From: an uncultured Methanolobus sp.
Lineage (GTDB): Archaea > Halobacteriota > Methanosarcinia > Methanosarcinales > Methanosarcinaceae
Direction: 5' to 3'
Assembly (NCBI RefSeq): GCF_963667555.1
Contig: NZ_OY763421.1
Span: 761,562-825,561, forward strand
DNA length: 64,000 bases
This document shows positions 26,053-35,543 of this stretch, piece after piece. Numbering within the stretch: the stretch's first letter is position 1; the number at the start of each line of letters is the position of its first letter. The notes beneath the pieces are model-generated. The model made no database searches. It worked only from the letters and a program-made list of their open reading frames with translations, and was not told the origin of the DNA. The position numbers and the translations under genes were made by a program.

Positions 26053-27315
26053 ATGGTGTCAAAACAGGTTCCATTTACAAAGGAAGAGATTACAGGGCTG
26101 ATCGCAAAGTATCCGACACCTTTTCACGTATATGATGAGAAGGCTATCATAGAGAACGTCAGGAAACTCAAAAAGGCATTCAGCGTTGTCAACGGTTTCA
26201 AGGAATATTTTGCTGTAAAAGCGCTTCCAAACCCATATATCATGAAGTTGCTCAAAAGTGAAGGTTTTGGCTCTGACTGCAGTTCCCTTCCTGAACTCCT
26301 GCTTTCCGAAAAGGCGGGAATTGTTGGCGAGGACATCATGTTCAGTTCCAATGACACACCTGCAGAGGAGTTCATTAAGGCAAAGGAACTTGGAGCTATC
26401 ATTAACCTTGATGACCTGAGCCACATCGAATTCCTTGAAGAGTCTGCCGGATTACCGGAGATCGTCTGCTGCCGCTACAACCCGGGACCACTGAAGGAAG
26501 GAAACACTATCATCGGCAATCCCGAGGAAGCAAAGTACGGATTTACCAGGGAGCAGCTTTTCACCGGATACCGCATGATGAAAGAGAAAGGTGTGAAAAG
26601 GTTCGGTCTGCACACAATGGTCGCATCCAATGAACTTGATCCTGCTTACTTCATTGAGACTGCAAAGATACTCTTTGAGCTTATTGCAGAGCTTTCAAAG
26701 GAGCTTGACATCAAGTTCGAGTTTGTGAACCTTGGCGGTGGAATTGGTATCCCTTACAGGCCGGAACAGGAACAGGTTCCATACGATGTCATTGCAAAGG
26801 GTGTTGCAGAAGCATACGATGAGACTATCAGGGCAAACGGCCTGCATCCATTGAAGATCTTCCTGGAATGCGGCAGGGTTATCGCAGGACCATACGGCTA
26901 CCTTGTGACAACTGTACGCCACATGAAGCACATCTACAAGGATTATGTTGGTCTTGATGCATGTATGGCAAACCTCATGCGCCCAGCTCTCTACGGAGCT
27001 TACCACCACATAACAGTTCTTGGAAAAGAGCATGAGGAACACGAGATGCTCTACGATGTCACAGGTTCCCTATGTGAGAACAATGACAAGTTCGCCATCG
27101 ACAGGCTCTTACCTGTAATAGAGAGAGGCGACATCCTTGTTATCCACGATTCAGGAGCACACGGCCATGCAATGGGCTTTAACTACAACGGTAAGCTCAG
27201 GTCAGCAGAATTCCTCATGAGACCTGACGGCAGTTTCGTCCAGATCAGAAGAGCTGAGACAATAGACGATTACTTTGCAACCCTTGATTTTGAAGGACTT
27301 GCAGATTTTGAATGA
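26053..27315 (+). CDS. lysA: Diaminopimelate decarboxylase
   Basis: A 420-residue fold-III PLP enzyme. The catalytic lysine lies in KEYFAVKALPNPYI. The phosphate-binding Gly run is NLGGGIGIPYRPEQ, the substrate-binding motif is FLECGRVIAGPYG, and YDVTGSLCENNDKFA carries the partner-subunit active-site cysteine typical of LysA. It converts meso-diaminopimelate to lysine in the last step of the pathway. Length matches the family. AAAGAGGAATT precedes the ATG. No lysine-pathway genes are adjacent. A terminator overlaps its stop codon. Confidence 0.9.
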   Translation: MVSKQVPFTKEEITGLIAKYPTPFHVYDEKAIIENVRKLKKAFSVVNGFKEYFAVKALPNPYIMKLLKSEGFGSDCSSLPELLLSEKAGIVGEDIMFSSNDTPAEEFIKAKELGAIINLDDLSHIEFLEESAGLPEIVCCRYNPGPLKEGNTIIGNPEEAKYGFTREQLFTGYRMMKEKGVKRFGLHTMVASNELDPAYFIETAKILFELIAELSKELDIKFEFVNLGGGIGIPYRPEQEQVPYDVIAKGVAEAYDETIRANGLHPLKIFLECGRVIAGPYGYLVTTVRHMKHIYKDYVGLDACMANLMRPALYGAYHHITVLGKEHEEHEMLYDVTGSLCENNDKFAIDRLLPVIERGDILVIHDSGAHGHAMGFNYNGKLRSAEFLMRPDGSFVQIRRAETIDDYFATLDFEGLADFE

Positions 27316-27337
27316 ATACTTTTGTATTCATTCTTTC
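27310..27337 (+). terminator. Terminator overlapping the lysA stop codon
   Basis: A perfect 10-bp stem (GAATGAATAC at 27310-27319, GTATTCATTC at 27324-27333) with a T4 loop, then a T-rich stretch. The stop codon lies in the left stem. Confidence 0.8.
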
Positions 27338-27351
27338 TAAATTCGATTTTA

Positions 27352-27792
27352 TTAAGCAGACGTGATCTCTGTCACCGTTTCAATTACTGTTCCTTTTTCT
27401 TCATCAACGAGGAAATCTACTATTCTATTTCCAGATTCTATTTTTAATGCAGGAGCACATCCCGGTCCTTCATAGTTTTCTGAGGTTGGATGACAGGAAT
27501 ATGTTACACCTACGATGGTTCCACCTTCAAGAATTAGTTGTTTTGCACTTTCATTCTCTAGAACGATTTTAGCTATGTTAGACGTGTTTGTCTTGAGCCA
27601 GTCTGGTTTTGATTTGTTATAAGGCGGAAGTAGTTCAATTGTCGAGTAATCAATCTCTATATTGCTTGTTTCATCGTTTGCAGAGTCTTTAATGTTCTTT
27701 GAGGTATCTGATAACATGGAAGACTCTTTAACTGAATTCTGGTCTATGCATCCTGCAAGGCAATTAGTCAATAATACAAGGATTATCAACAT
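27352..27792 (-). CDS. Lipoprotein, 146 aa
   Basis: A short signal sequence (MLIILVLLTNCLAGC) ends in a lipobox, so the mature protein should be lipid-anchored at C15. The next 40 residues are a Ser/Asn/Asp-rich linker, followed by a compact domain with KIVLENESAKQLILEGGTIVG, a cysteine pair (SCHPTSENYEGPGCAPAL) and a beta-rich end (NRIVDFLVDEEKGTVIETV). Not recognised beyond a general peptidase-inhibitor or PepSY-like look. No ribosome-binding site is visible. It converges with lysA. Confidence 0.65.
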   Translation of the reverse strand: MLIILVLLTNCLAGCIDQNSVKESSMLSDTSKNIKDSANDETSNIEIDYSTIELLPPYNKSKPDWLKTNTSNIAKIVLENESAKQLILEGGTIVGVTYSCHPTSENYEGPGCAPALKIESGNRIVDFLVDEEKGTVIETVTEITSA

Positions 27793-27998
27793 TATTTTTG
27801 TTTTAGATTTTGTAATAATAACATCTCTCTACTTATTTAAAAGAATTTTTATTTGAAAAATAACATTGACTTTACAATTAAATCTTTATCTAATTAAAAG
27901 TTTTTATAGACATCAATTTTTCAAGATATCCTATTCATTTTCGGCTAGTGCAATAATGCTATTAAGAGCCAGAACAATAGTTGATTTTAGTGACGACA

Positions 27999-28391
27999 AT
28001 GCAGATCAGGACCAGTAAGAGAATAGAGCTTATTGATATTACAGGCAGGGTGAAGGAAGAGGTAAAAAACACCGGAGTTCAGAATGGAATCTGCGTGATA
28101 AGTACAAAACACACAACGACCTCGATTATCGTTAATGAGAATGAATCCGGTCTTGTGTATGATATACTCGGCTTGCTGGAGAAACTTGTCCCTGCACATG
28201 CCGGTTATGCTCATGACAGGATCGACAACAACGCCGATGCACACTTAAAGGCAGTCCTGCTTGGAAGCAGCGAAACCATTCCTGTTATAGATGGCAGTTT
28301 GCATCTTGGAATGTGGCAGAGCATTTTCCTTGCGGAGATGGATGGACCAAGGACAAGAGAGGTCACGGTCACTATAATCAAGAGCGCCTGA
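27999..28391 (+). CDS. YjbQ-family protein (UPF0047)
   Basis: A protein of about 130 residues of the YjbQ family. The conserved HTTTSIIVNENESG holds the active-site His and Asn, and YAHDRIDNNADAHLKAVLLG and GMWQSIFLAEMDGPR complete the signature. The family has weak thiamine-phosphate synthase activity in bacteria and is otherwise of unclear role. The start ATG 27999 is preferred over TTG 27981. Repeat copy E follows immediately, and no partner gene is present. Confidence 0.88.
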   Translation: MQIRTSKRIELIDITGRVKEEVKNTGVQNGICVISTKHTTTSIIVNENESGLVYDILGLLEKLVPAHAGYAHDRIDNNADAHLKAVLLGSSETIPVIDGSLHLGMWQSIFLAEMDGPRTREVTVTIIKSA

Positions 28392-28412
28392 AACGCAATG
28401 ATCCAATAATGA

Positions 28413-28605
28413 AGCAATCATCCGCCGCAGGCGGCGCGTTCCAATGCTGCTGCGTAGAAAATAGTTCCAGATTTTATTGCAGTTATGTTGATAATTCTGC
28501 ATAAGTTCTGCGAAGAAAGTGTTTCGTGGTACTATGCACATTCTTTTGTATCTTCTGATGGGAAAACGCCGGCTTCGCCGTGCCCTTCGGGCTTGGTCAG
28601 AACTT
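28413..28605. repeat. Dispersed hairpin repeat, copy E
   Basis: Left hairpin CCGCCGCAGGCGG with CGCGTTCCAAT (28422-28444), a middle with TTCTGCGAAGAAAGTGTTTC, right hairpin GCCGGCTTCGCCG (28569-28581) with TGCCCTTCGGGC. The stem bases differ from other copies in paired positions. It fills the 300-base gap between two convergent genes, and nothing else is visible there. Confidence 0.7.
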
Positions 28606-28691
28606 ATGACCTCGGATAGATCATCTTCAAAATACAGTATATTGTTGAAGTAAAAAGTGAAAAAAAGAAAGTAATTTGATTTTATCTATTA

Positions 28692-28889
28692 TTACTCTGA
28701 CTTTTCGTAGTCAGCGTGTGCATAGAAGCATCTTTTTGGAGTGCAGACTGCATCTGAGCTCTTAAGTTTCTTGAGGATCTTGCTGACCTCTTTGCTTTCA
28801 ATGCCGGTTGCTTCTGCAATCTCTCCTGGTCTCATTGGTTTATTTGCATCTTTAAGTGCGTCAAGTACTTTCTGTTCATCATCTGCCAT
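28692..28889 (-). CDS. Small winged-helix DNA-binding protein, 65 aa
   Basis: A 65-residue protein that is essentially one winged helix: EQKVLDALKDANKPMRPGEIAEATGIESKEVSKILKKLK forms three helices and VCTPKRCFYAHAD the wing. Methanogens encode several such tiny regulators of unknown targets. The two cysteines could make it redox-sensitive, but that is inference. The start codon follows GGAGAA. It has no operon partner; the next gene upstream is a HIT protein on the same strand 110 nt away. Confidence 0.8.
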   Translation of the reverse strand: MADDEQKVLDALKDANKPMRPGEIAEATGIESKEVSKILKKLKSSDAVCTPKRCFYAHADYEKSE

Positions 28890-28998
28890 ATTTTATTCTC
28901 CTACAATTATTTTACTATAAATGTTATCGTGAAATAAATAAGTGATGTAATAGATGCATACTTTCTGAAACTAACCTGTTTTCCTGTTTCCGAGTGCT

Positions 28999-29412
28999 TT
29001 AAAACGATTTCCTGAGCTTTTCAGCAAGTTCGGCAAGGTTGTCAGTAGCCGGATGCAGTTCTACAATAGTGTGCATGTTGCCTTCTCCGTCACCTGCACG
29101 CCTTGGGATTATGTGAACGTGTACATGAGGTACGGTCTGCCCGGCAATCTCTCCGTTGTTGATGCCGATATTCATGCCTTCAAGTCCCAGTGTCTCTGAA
29201 ACTATCTTTGCTATCTTGTTAACTGAAGCAAACAGAGCGCCTGCACTCTTTTCATCCATATCTGTGAATTTATCAAAATGCTTTTTCGGAAGCACTATCG
29301 TGTGTCCCTCAGAGCATGGATAGATATCCAGAAACGCATAAACATTCTCGTCTTCATAGACCTTATGTGAAGGAATCGCACCGGCAACGATCTTACAGAA
29401 TAGACAATCCAT
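28999..29412 (-). CDS. HIT-family nucleotide hydrolase
   Basis: A protein of about 137 residues of the HIT superfamily (HINT branch). The nucleotide-binding triad is VPHVHVHIIPR (His-x-His-x-His), and the N-terminal CLFCKIVAG supplies two zinc ligands, with the SEGHTIVLPKKH segment in the middle. Members hydrolyse nucleoside phosphoramidates or AMP-lysine. ATG 29412 is chosen because AGGTGAT lies just before it; the GTG at 29421 overlaps that site. Length is normal and all key residues are present. Confidence 0.92.
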   Translation of the reverse strand: MDCLFCKIVAGAIPSHKVYEDENVYAFLDIYPCSEGHTIVLPKKHFDKFTDMDEKSAGALFASVNKIAKIVSETLGLEGMNIGINNGEIAGQTVPHVHVHIIPRRAGDGEGNMHTIVELHPATDNLAELAEKLRKSF

Positions 29413-29599
29413 ATGTATCACCTACTTTCTTTGATGCTCTGGATATTTAATTATTGTTGTTGCATATTGCAGGATTGCCTAAAAGCCTGCTTGAATTACA
29501 TTATATATTCAAATTTCTACAAACAAAAAAGATATGATTCTGTTAATTACAGAATCATTCAGAGAATATAGGTTGTTTCCGTATTTATGTATCAATTCT

Positions 29600-31261
29600 C
29601 TAGCTTATGCGATACAGGACATTTGTGACATCACCTGCGACATAGATCGTACCTGATGGACTTACATCCACACCGGTAAGTATGTATGTCGGAACCATGC
29701 CCGGAACCATAGGTGCACCGATTTCAAGGCCATCTGCAATGGTACTTACTTCGCCGGTTTTAAGGTCTATCTTTGAAAGGGTACCTTTTCCTGTTTCCAC
29801 AACCAGCAGGTTCCCATCCGTATCAACAGCCATTCCCTCAGGGAATGAAAGATTTGATGCCACAGGCATTGGTTCGGGAAGTGCATCGCCGTCTTCTATA
29901 AGTTGCAACACCATGCCTGTATACCAGTCACTGACCCAGAGATCCTTGTCTGTTACAGCAAGTCCGGCAGGTACAGCCAGTCCGCTGGCAAGAGTGCTGC
30001 GACCAGCATCATTGATCCTGACAACACGTGCCATTCCTTCTTCCATACCAAGTTCTGTTACAATTATATCATCCTGGAATCTGATCGCGTCAATTGGTAC
30101 TGAAATGTTAAAGTATTCATCTACCAGTTCGTTCTCAACGGGATCCCACACCTGAACGATATTATACAGCCATGAAGATATGATGAGATTCTCACCGTCA
30201 TAATGAAGACTTGTAGGAGCCGTAATTGCTCCGGATTCAGTACCATCATAGAATAGAAGATCTCCCATGATGTGTCTTTCAACACTGAGCTGTTCACCAG
30301 TTTCTCCATCCAGCTCACGTAAGTAAGACAGGTCTGCGATATAGACGGTATCCTTTCCTGATGATGAAATAACAGCCACACCACCTGGGCCTATCATACC
30401 GCCTTTAACTACTGTTCTTTTAGTTCCATCTTCCAATATTTCATACACATAGCCATCCTGTGCAGATGCATAGAGACTGTCAGATGAATCAAAAGCAATA
30501 TTGTCGATGATTTCCATGCCCGAGATTATTACCTCGTTTTTGTTATTGTTCATGTCAACGCGGTAAATTGTTCCCAGATAGTCTGCTACATACAGATTGC
30601 CTGCTGAATTAAATTTAACAGCAACAGGAATTGAAAATCCATCTGCAACCGTAGTTATTTCTCCGGAATCAACATCAACACGGACAACTTCTCCTTTTGT
30701 CCATATAGGACCATACAAATATCCATCGGAACCCCAATCCATAGCATTCATCCAACCAAGGTCTGAAGCTATCAGACGTGGTTCATCGGAAAGTTCAGGA
30801 TCAAGTTCATACAAACCGTCCCCCATGAAGTCCAGTGCTACAAACAGTCTTCCATCATCTGAAAATGTAATTGAATTGGTACCATACGCCACGAACTGGC
30901 TTGTTGATACATTATCTGGTGTAAGTCTCCCAACTTCTCCTACAGCAAGATCGGTATGGTAGAGCGAGCCATCAGGTCCGAATATCAGGTCATCCGGGCA
31001 TTTCACGCCACTTTCGATACCTAGTTTCTCTATAGTTTCTCCGGACTGCGGATCAACAACTACGATCTCCCCGCCATAGACACTTGTCAGATATAACAGG
31101 TCATTGTCATCAAAAAGAATTCCGTTCACATTACGGATAGCAGCCCCTGTTGCAATTATCTCTACATCCGGCTGCTTATCATCTTCTGATAATTTAATAT
31201 ATCCGGAAAAAAGAACCGTGGTAATTATCAGAAGTAATAAAATATACCACATATATTTCAT
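29600..31261 (-). CDS. Membrane-anchored NHL/SMP-30-like beta-propeller protein
   Basis: A protein of about 553 residues with one N-terminal membrane helix (MWYILLLLIITTVLFSGYI) and an extracellular beta-propeller. Repeats of the form G-I-L-F-D-D-N-D-L-L-Y recur about every 40 residues (PDDLIFGPDGSLYHTD, AVKFNSAGNLYVADYLG, PEGMAVDTDGNLLVVETG). The folds resemble gluconolactonase or NHL propellers, but catalytic residues could not be assigned; a surface binding role is plausible. The start ATG 31261 follows GGGGGTT, and the longer frame to 31336 is rejected. Confidence 0.75.
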   Translation of the reverse strand: MKYMWYILLLLIITTVLFSGYIKLSEDDKQPDVEIIATGAAIRNVNGILFDDNDLLYLTSVYGGEIVVVDPQSGETIEKLGIESGVKCPDDLIFGPDGSLYHTDLAVGEVGRLTPDNVSTSQFVAYGTNSITFSDDGRLFVALDFMGDGLYELDPELSDEPRLIASDLGWMNAMDWGSDGYLYGPIWTKGEVVRVDVDSGEITTVADGFSIPVAVKFNSAGNLYVADYLGTIYRVDMNNNKNEVIISGMEIIDNIAFDSSDSLYASAQDGYVYEILEDGTKRTVVKGGMIGPGGVAVISSSGKDTVYIADLSYLRELDGETGEQLSVERHIMGDLLFYDGTESGAITAPTSLHYDGENLIISSWLYNIVQVWDPVENELVDEYFNISVPIDAIRFQDDIIVTELGMEEGMARVVRINDAGRSTLASGLAVPAGLAVTDKDLWVSDWYTGMVLQLIEDGDALPEPMPVASNLSFPEGMAVDTDGNLLVVETGKGTLSKIDLKTGEVSTIADGLEIGAPMVPGMVPTYILTGVDVSPSGTIYVAGDVTNVLYRIS

Positions 31262-31445
31262 AGAACCCCCAATTTTACTATGAAGTATCATGAGATAAAG
31301 GTAATCCTGCCTTTCATAGGCTGGTCTGAACATCAAAACTACAATTGATCATAATTAACACAATGTTTTCATGTTCATTGAAACATGCTTAGCAGAAAAT
31401 TTCATGAACATATGCTTTTTAAACCCGACATATATTGTCCAACAT

Positions 31446-32135
31446 ATGAGAGTGGAAACTACAAAGCCTGGCAAAAAGTTTGCTTCTATCATCGCTGTAT
31501 TGATGATAGTACTACTGTTTTCCAGTCAGTCCATGGCAGGAGTTGTAAATCTTATCAAAGATGAGATAGATGAACACGATATTTTAGTTTCCTCTGATGA
31601 CACAGTAGCTGAAAAGGACACACCTACAAAATCATCAAAGAAATACAGTTCAAGTGGCAGCTCCGGTATTAACACAGGTTCATATGATGCTTCAAATATT
31701 GCTTCCTCTTCAGGTACAAGTACATCGCAGGCTAAGAAGCAATCAGTCAATATCGACCTTTTCAGTCTGCTCAAAAAATATACCGAATACTACAATAACG
31801 GGATCGACGAGGTTCCGGATGTAGTTCAAAAAATAGCAGGCAATGATGTCATTCTTCTTGAGGTCGCCATGAACGATAAGAGTGACATGAGGGTTAAAGT
31901 TCGCACCGAGGACGGTCTTATCACAGAGTTCAGTAAACTCTCATCAATCTCATCAGGTGAGGATATCGAACCAACAGTAACTATCACAAGCGATGAAAAT
32001 ACAATTCGCAGCATTCTAAAAAGCGATGATCCATTAGGATATTTCATATCATCATTAAACCAGGGTTCACTCAATATCGAGTGCAAGGGATTTGTAAAGA
32101 AAGCAGCATTATCGGCTCTGAAAGCATTGGGATGA
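31446..32135 (+). CDS. Exported protein with SCP2-like C-terminus
   Basis: A protein of about 229 residues with a signal sequence (FASIIAVLMIVLLFSSQSMAG), a Ser/Thr-rich low-complexity spacer (YSSSGSSGINTGSYDASN) and a C-terminal domain (residues about 125-229) whose pattern, TVTITSDENTIRSIL then LNQGSLNIECKG, resembles an SCP2 sterol-carrier-like fold. That assignment is tentative. The start at ATG 31446 fits a TATA-like TTTTTAAA at about 31410-31417, which would give a leaderless message. It converges with the VIT/VWA gene and shares a terminator hairpin. Confidence 0.65.
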   Translation: MRVETTKPGKKFASIIAVLMIVLLFSSQSMAGVVNLIKDEIDEHDILVSSDDTVAEKDTPTKSSKKYSSSGSSGINTGSYDASNIASSSGTSTSQAKKQSVNIDLFSLLKKYTEYYNNGIDEVPDVVQKIAGNDVILLEVAMNDKSDMRVKVRTEDGLITEFSKLSSISSGEDIEPTVTITSDENTIRSILKSDDPLGYFISSLNQGSLNIECKGFVKKAALSALKALG

Positions 32136-32163
32136 ATAGATAAGAATCTATTCATCTTCATTT
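32131..32163 (+). terminator. Terminator between the convergent genes at 32.1 kb
   Basis: A perfect 11-bp stem (GATGAATAGAT at 32131-32141, ATCTATTCATC at 32146-32156) with a 4-nt loop. The flanks are T-rich after the stem on the plus strand, and it may also serve the gene on the other strand. Confidence 0.75.
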
Positions 32164-32169
32164 TGATCA

Positions 32170-34233
32170 TTACTTTTCTTTTCTGCTATCTGTTCTCATC
32201 AAAACCATAAGAATAGCAATAAAGCCGTATACGATCTCAAATCCTGGAGTTTCTTCAATATCGGTAGTTTCTTTGCCATCATCAGACTCTACCGTTGCAG
32301 TCTCATCTTCCACAAGCGGCATTTCTTCAACGAGCAACGCTTCCTCAACAGACTCTTCAGTAACCTCCTCAGCTACAGCACCATGACTCACGGGCGGTGC
32401 AGCCGGTTCAGGCTTAGGTTCTTCCTCTTGCGGCATTTCAACATAAAGGGAAGTGTAAGGCGTTACAAACCCAAATTCCATTGACATGTCGATCACCTCT
32501 TCAACAAGGTCCGCATCTTCACCTTCAACATCAATGCGGTCAAGCAAATTCATGATATTCTCAAATGCCCAGAGTCTGGGAATAAAAGAATTAGCTGAAC
32601 CAGATCTTACAACAAAACTATTACTGAACTGCTGTGCTCCGGTACGTGTGCTTCCTGTTATGGTGGAACTGATAGTTCCGGTGCCAGCCGTATATTTTCC
32701 AAGCACGATGGCATCAGAACCTGCAAAAAGACTGCTTTCTCCTGTGTACACAATATCTGTGACCTTTCCGTCATAATCGTACTCAATATCTGTCATCAGG
32801 GGAGTGGAAATTGTATCATAGAAATTGCTGATATCTTCCATGGAATCATCGGAAATGGAAAAACTGTCTGCTTTTCCATAATTCTCAAGACTCAGGATTT
32901 TAAGGAAATCATAATATCCTTCATCTTTCTCAATTCCAAAAGCAATAGTAAACAATGCAGCCTTCACATTGTTCTCATCACTGATGTCCTCACGTATGCT
33001 TTCTGTGGATGTGACTCCTGAAGTCGGTTTACCATCTGTCAGGAAAACAACAATGGGAACACTGTCACTATTCTCATCGAACATTTCAAGTGCCTTTACA
33101 AGAGCACCATCAATATCTGTTCTGCCACTCGCATCAAGGCTGTTTACAAAATCTATGGCAGCTTCCTTATTTTCATCATTTGCCAGCATAAGCTCATCCG
33201 AATATTCAAGGATCCGGTTATCGAAAAAGATGACATTGAACCTGTCCTCTTCCGGCAGGTCTGATATGATCTCAGAGAATACGGTCTTCACCTGCTCGAT
33301 CTTCGTCCCCCTCATAGACTGGGATTTATCTATCACGAAAATAATATCTTTGTTCATTGCAGGAGTTCCAAGTTGTTCCTGAGTAGGTGAGAATATATGC
33401 ATCATGTAACCCTGCCCGGCAGTTTCGTAAAAGAGCATATCTCCTGTAAGTTCCGGATTTTCCGTGCTGAAAACTATCTTCATATCACGGTTTGGAATTG
33501 AATCTGAGCGATAGCTTATCCTTTTCTCAGTATTGGATACTGAACTTATCTTCGTATCATTAAAACCCGGTGTTTCCAGAGCGAGTATCTTATTTTCAGA
33601 TACGATGTCCACATTAACAATAAGGTCATCAAGGTCATGTTGAATGTAGAGCGGCTGCACATACTCATATTGTCCAAGGGTCTTTTTGAGCGCCTGCTCA
33701 TAGGTCATCCTGACAATAATGCTCTGCTCTGCCTGAATGTTCAGCGCATATTCAAATCTCCCGTCCTTTTCATCAGTCAGGAGTCCGGCAGACTTGCCCT
33801 GAGAAACCGCTTCCATCATACTCTTTTCAGCTTTTCCCTTCGGCAAGACTTCCGAGCTGTATTCCTTATCGTTTATCAACAGAGTAAAATCAGAAATGAA
33901 CGCCTCTTCAGGTTTGTATATGCTGAAATCATCATAATCCGCTTCATCCTCATTATTGGTCAGCTTCTGCTCAACGGTCGTTATTACATATCCGTTATTG
34001 ATGTCGATGTCAACTTTCATATAATCAACATCTGCCGTAGCAGCAGCCGGAGGGACTGTTGCAGACAGCAGTAGCAGCAGCCCCGGCAACAATAGTACCA
34101 ATAACAAAAAAAATGATAATACCGATGATGACGGCAAACGCACAGGTAACCTAAAATTACCACCGGCCAGACGACCGATTCTTTCACACATTCCTGATCT
34201 CAATTCAATAACCCCTGAAACAATTCGGAACAC
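32170..34233 (-). CDS. VIT and VWA domain surface protein, probable PGF-CTERM anchor
   Basis: A 687-residue exported protein. It has a signal peptide within the first 60 residues (SVLSFFLLLVLLLPGLLLLL), a VIT domain (about 70-200), and a von Willebrand A domain (about 290-460) with an intact metal-ion motif (VIDKSQSM, then TDGKP). An acidic Glu-rich stretch precedes a C-terminal anchor, PGFEIVYGFIAILMVLM followed by basic residues, which fits the PGF-CTERM archaeosortase signal. Such proteins mediate adhesion or envelope assembly. The start is uncertain; ATG at residue 15 is an alternative. Confidence 0.82.
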   Translation of the reverse strand: MFRIVSGVIELRSGMCERIGRLAGGNFRLPVRLPSSSVLSFFLLLVLLLPGLLLLLSATVPPAAATADVDYMKVDIDINNGYVITTVEQKLTNNEDEADYDDFSIYKPEEAFISDFTLLINDKEYSSEVLPKGKAEKSMMEAVSQGKSAGLLTDEKDGRFEYALNIQAEQSIIVRMTYEQALKKTLGQYEYVQPLYIQHDLDDLIVNVDIVSENKILALETPGFNDTKISSVSNTEKRISYRSDSIPNRDMKIVFSTENPELTGDMLFYETAGQGYMMHIFSPTQEQLGTPAMNKDIIFVIDKSQSMRGTKIEQVKTVFSEIISDLPEEDRFNVIFFDNRILEYSDELMLANDENKEAAIDFVNSLDASGRTDIDGALVKALEMFDENSDSVPIVVFLTDGKPTSGVTSTESIREDISDENNVKAALFTIAFGIEKDEGYYDFLKILSLENYGKADSFSISDDSMEDISNFYDTISTPLMTDIEYDYDGKVTDIVYTGESSLFAGSDAIVLGKYTAGTGTISSTITGSTRTGAQQFSNSFVVRSGSANSFIPRLWAFENIMNLLDRIDVEGEDADLVEEVIDMSMEFGFVTPYTSLYVEMPQEEEPKPEPAAPPVSHGAVAEEVTEESVEEALLVEEMPLVEDETATVESDDGKETTDIEETPGFEIVYGFIAILMVLMRTDSRKEK

Positions 34234-34385
34234 AATCGGATGGAATCCGGTTCCTGATTGTAGTTCTGTCTAACATTAAAACAATATGTATTTTTTAATA
34301 CTTATATTTAGTGAATTTAATATGTGTATCAATGCACACATATGGAGAATGAGGTATCCCGGGCAGAGTTACTAAATATCTTTCC

Positions 34386-34425
34386 CGCAGTTATTATGTA
34401 AGCATCGCAGTTATCATGCAAGTAT
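34386..34425. repeat. 20-bp tandem repeat before sfsA
   Basis: Two adjacent 20-bp units (34386-34405 and 34406-34425) beginning CGCAGTTAT and differing at three positions lie 60 nt before the sfsA start, in the promoter region. Confidence 0.7.
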
Positions 34426-34487
34426 GTAAGATAGTGTCATCTTCATGTTGAGCCAGTTTTTAATAAATGAAAGCCTGAAAGATTATC

Positions 34488-35249
34488 ATGTCTCCAAAAA
34501 TTTCCTCTTCGACAACGGCTCCCCAAAAAGTCCTTGAGATTCCCACAGATACTGAAGGTATCCTCATAGAAAGGCCGAATCGTTTTCTGGCCATTGTTGA
34601 GGTCGATGTGAACGGAACCAAAAGCCATGAAAAGGTACATGTCCACGACCCCGGCAGACTCGTAGACATACTTTATCCCGGAAACCGTGTACTGCTTAGA
34701 AAAGCCAGCAACCCAAAAAGAAAAACAGGCTGGGACATGATAGCCGGAAGGTCGGGAGATAACTGGATACTTATCAATTCAGCTTTTCACAGACAGATAT
34801 CAGAATGGGTAATTCTGAATAACATCATCGACCTGTTCAGCAACGCAGACACTGTTCTGCCGGAGCAGAAATTCGGAGAGAGCAGGCTTGATTATCTCCT
34901 GATGAAAGGAGACACGGATATCTGGATCGAGGTCAAGGGCTGCACACTGGTAGAAGGGAAGACAGCATCTTTCCCGGATGCTCCAACAACCCGTGGAAAA
35001 CGCCATCTTGATGAACTTATCAAAGCAAGGTCAGAAGGCAACGAGTCAGCAATCCTCATTCTGGTACTCAGACCTGAAGCAGAATGCTTCACTGCTAATG
35101 GTATAATTGATCCGGATTTCGCACATACTTTTGAAAAGGCACTTGATGCGGGCGTTAATGTGTTCCCGCTTTTGTTCTCATTTGAGAATAACACGGTTAT
35201 ATATCATTCACAGCTTCCGCTCTGCAGGAATGTTCTTTACGAAAAGTAA
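34488..35249 (+). CDS. sfsA: SfsA family sugar-fermentation stimulation protein
   Basis: A 253-residue SfsA. It begins with a small OB-like DNA-binding domain containing RPNRFLAIVEVD and VHVHDPGRL, then a PD-(D/E)XK-type nuclease-like core with SRLDYLL, WIEVKGCTL and FPDAPTTRGKRHLDEL. E. coli SfsA binds DNA and was linked to sugar-fermentation genes; its role in methanogens is unknown. All family motifs are present at normal spacing. It ends before a hairpin and repeat copy F. Confidence 0.92.
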   Translation: MSPKISSSTTAPQKVLEIPTDTEGILIERPNRFLAIVEVDVNGTKSHEKVHVHDPGRLVDILYPGNRVLLRKASNPKRKTGWDMIAGRSGDNWILINSAFHRQISEWVILNNIIDLFSNADTVLPEQKFGESRLDYLLMKGDTDIWIEVKGCTLVEGKTASFPDAPTTRGKRHLDELIKARSEGNESAILILVLRPEAECFTANGIIDPDFAHTFEKALDAGVNVFPLLFSFENNTVIYHSQLPLCRNVLYEK

Positions 35250-35276
35250 AAGGAAAATTGGCTATGTGGAATTCCT
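35248..35276 (+). terminator. Possible terminator after sfsA
   Basis: AAAAGGAA (from about 35249) pairs with TTCCTTTT (about 35272-35279) around a 15-nt loop. The stem is A/T-rich and no long T run follows, so this is a weak call. Confidence 0.4.
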
Positions 35277-35310
35277 TTTAATAGATTGATACAGCCTTTG
35301 TCTAATTCTA

Positions 35311-35543
35311 TTTCCACAAAAACAATCTGTAATCTTAAAACAAAGTAATAATCCGCCGAAGGCGGCACATTCCAATGATTCTGCACAGAAGATGATTCAG
35401 CATACTTACATTTATACAGAGATTTCTACAGAAGGTATGCGAAGAAAATATTTCACTGCAACATGTCAATTATTTTGTACTACCTGATGGGAAAGCGCCG
35501 GCTTCGCCGTACCCTTCGGGATTGGTTAAGTTATTCATTAACA
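35311..35543. repeat. Dispersed hairpin repeat, copy F, overlapping a gene end
   Basis: Left end CCACAAAAACAATCTG, left hairpin CCGCCGAAGGCGG (35352-35364), middle with CTACAGAAGGTATGCGAAGAA and CAACATGTCAATTATTTTG, right hairpin GCCGGCTTCGCCG with TACCCTTCGGGA, then AGTTATTCATTAA. The last bases include the stop codon and final residues of the radical SAM gene. Confidence 0.75.

Noticed and set aside
29682..30155. A 157-codon frame on the plus strand inside the beta-propeller gene
   Set aside because: Ser/Pro/Thr-rich shadow of the opposite strand, with no start signal.
31371..31445. 25-residue N-terminal extension of the SCP2-like exported protein
   Set aside because: It precedes the signal peptide and covers the TATA box; ATG 31446 fits better.
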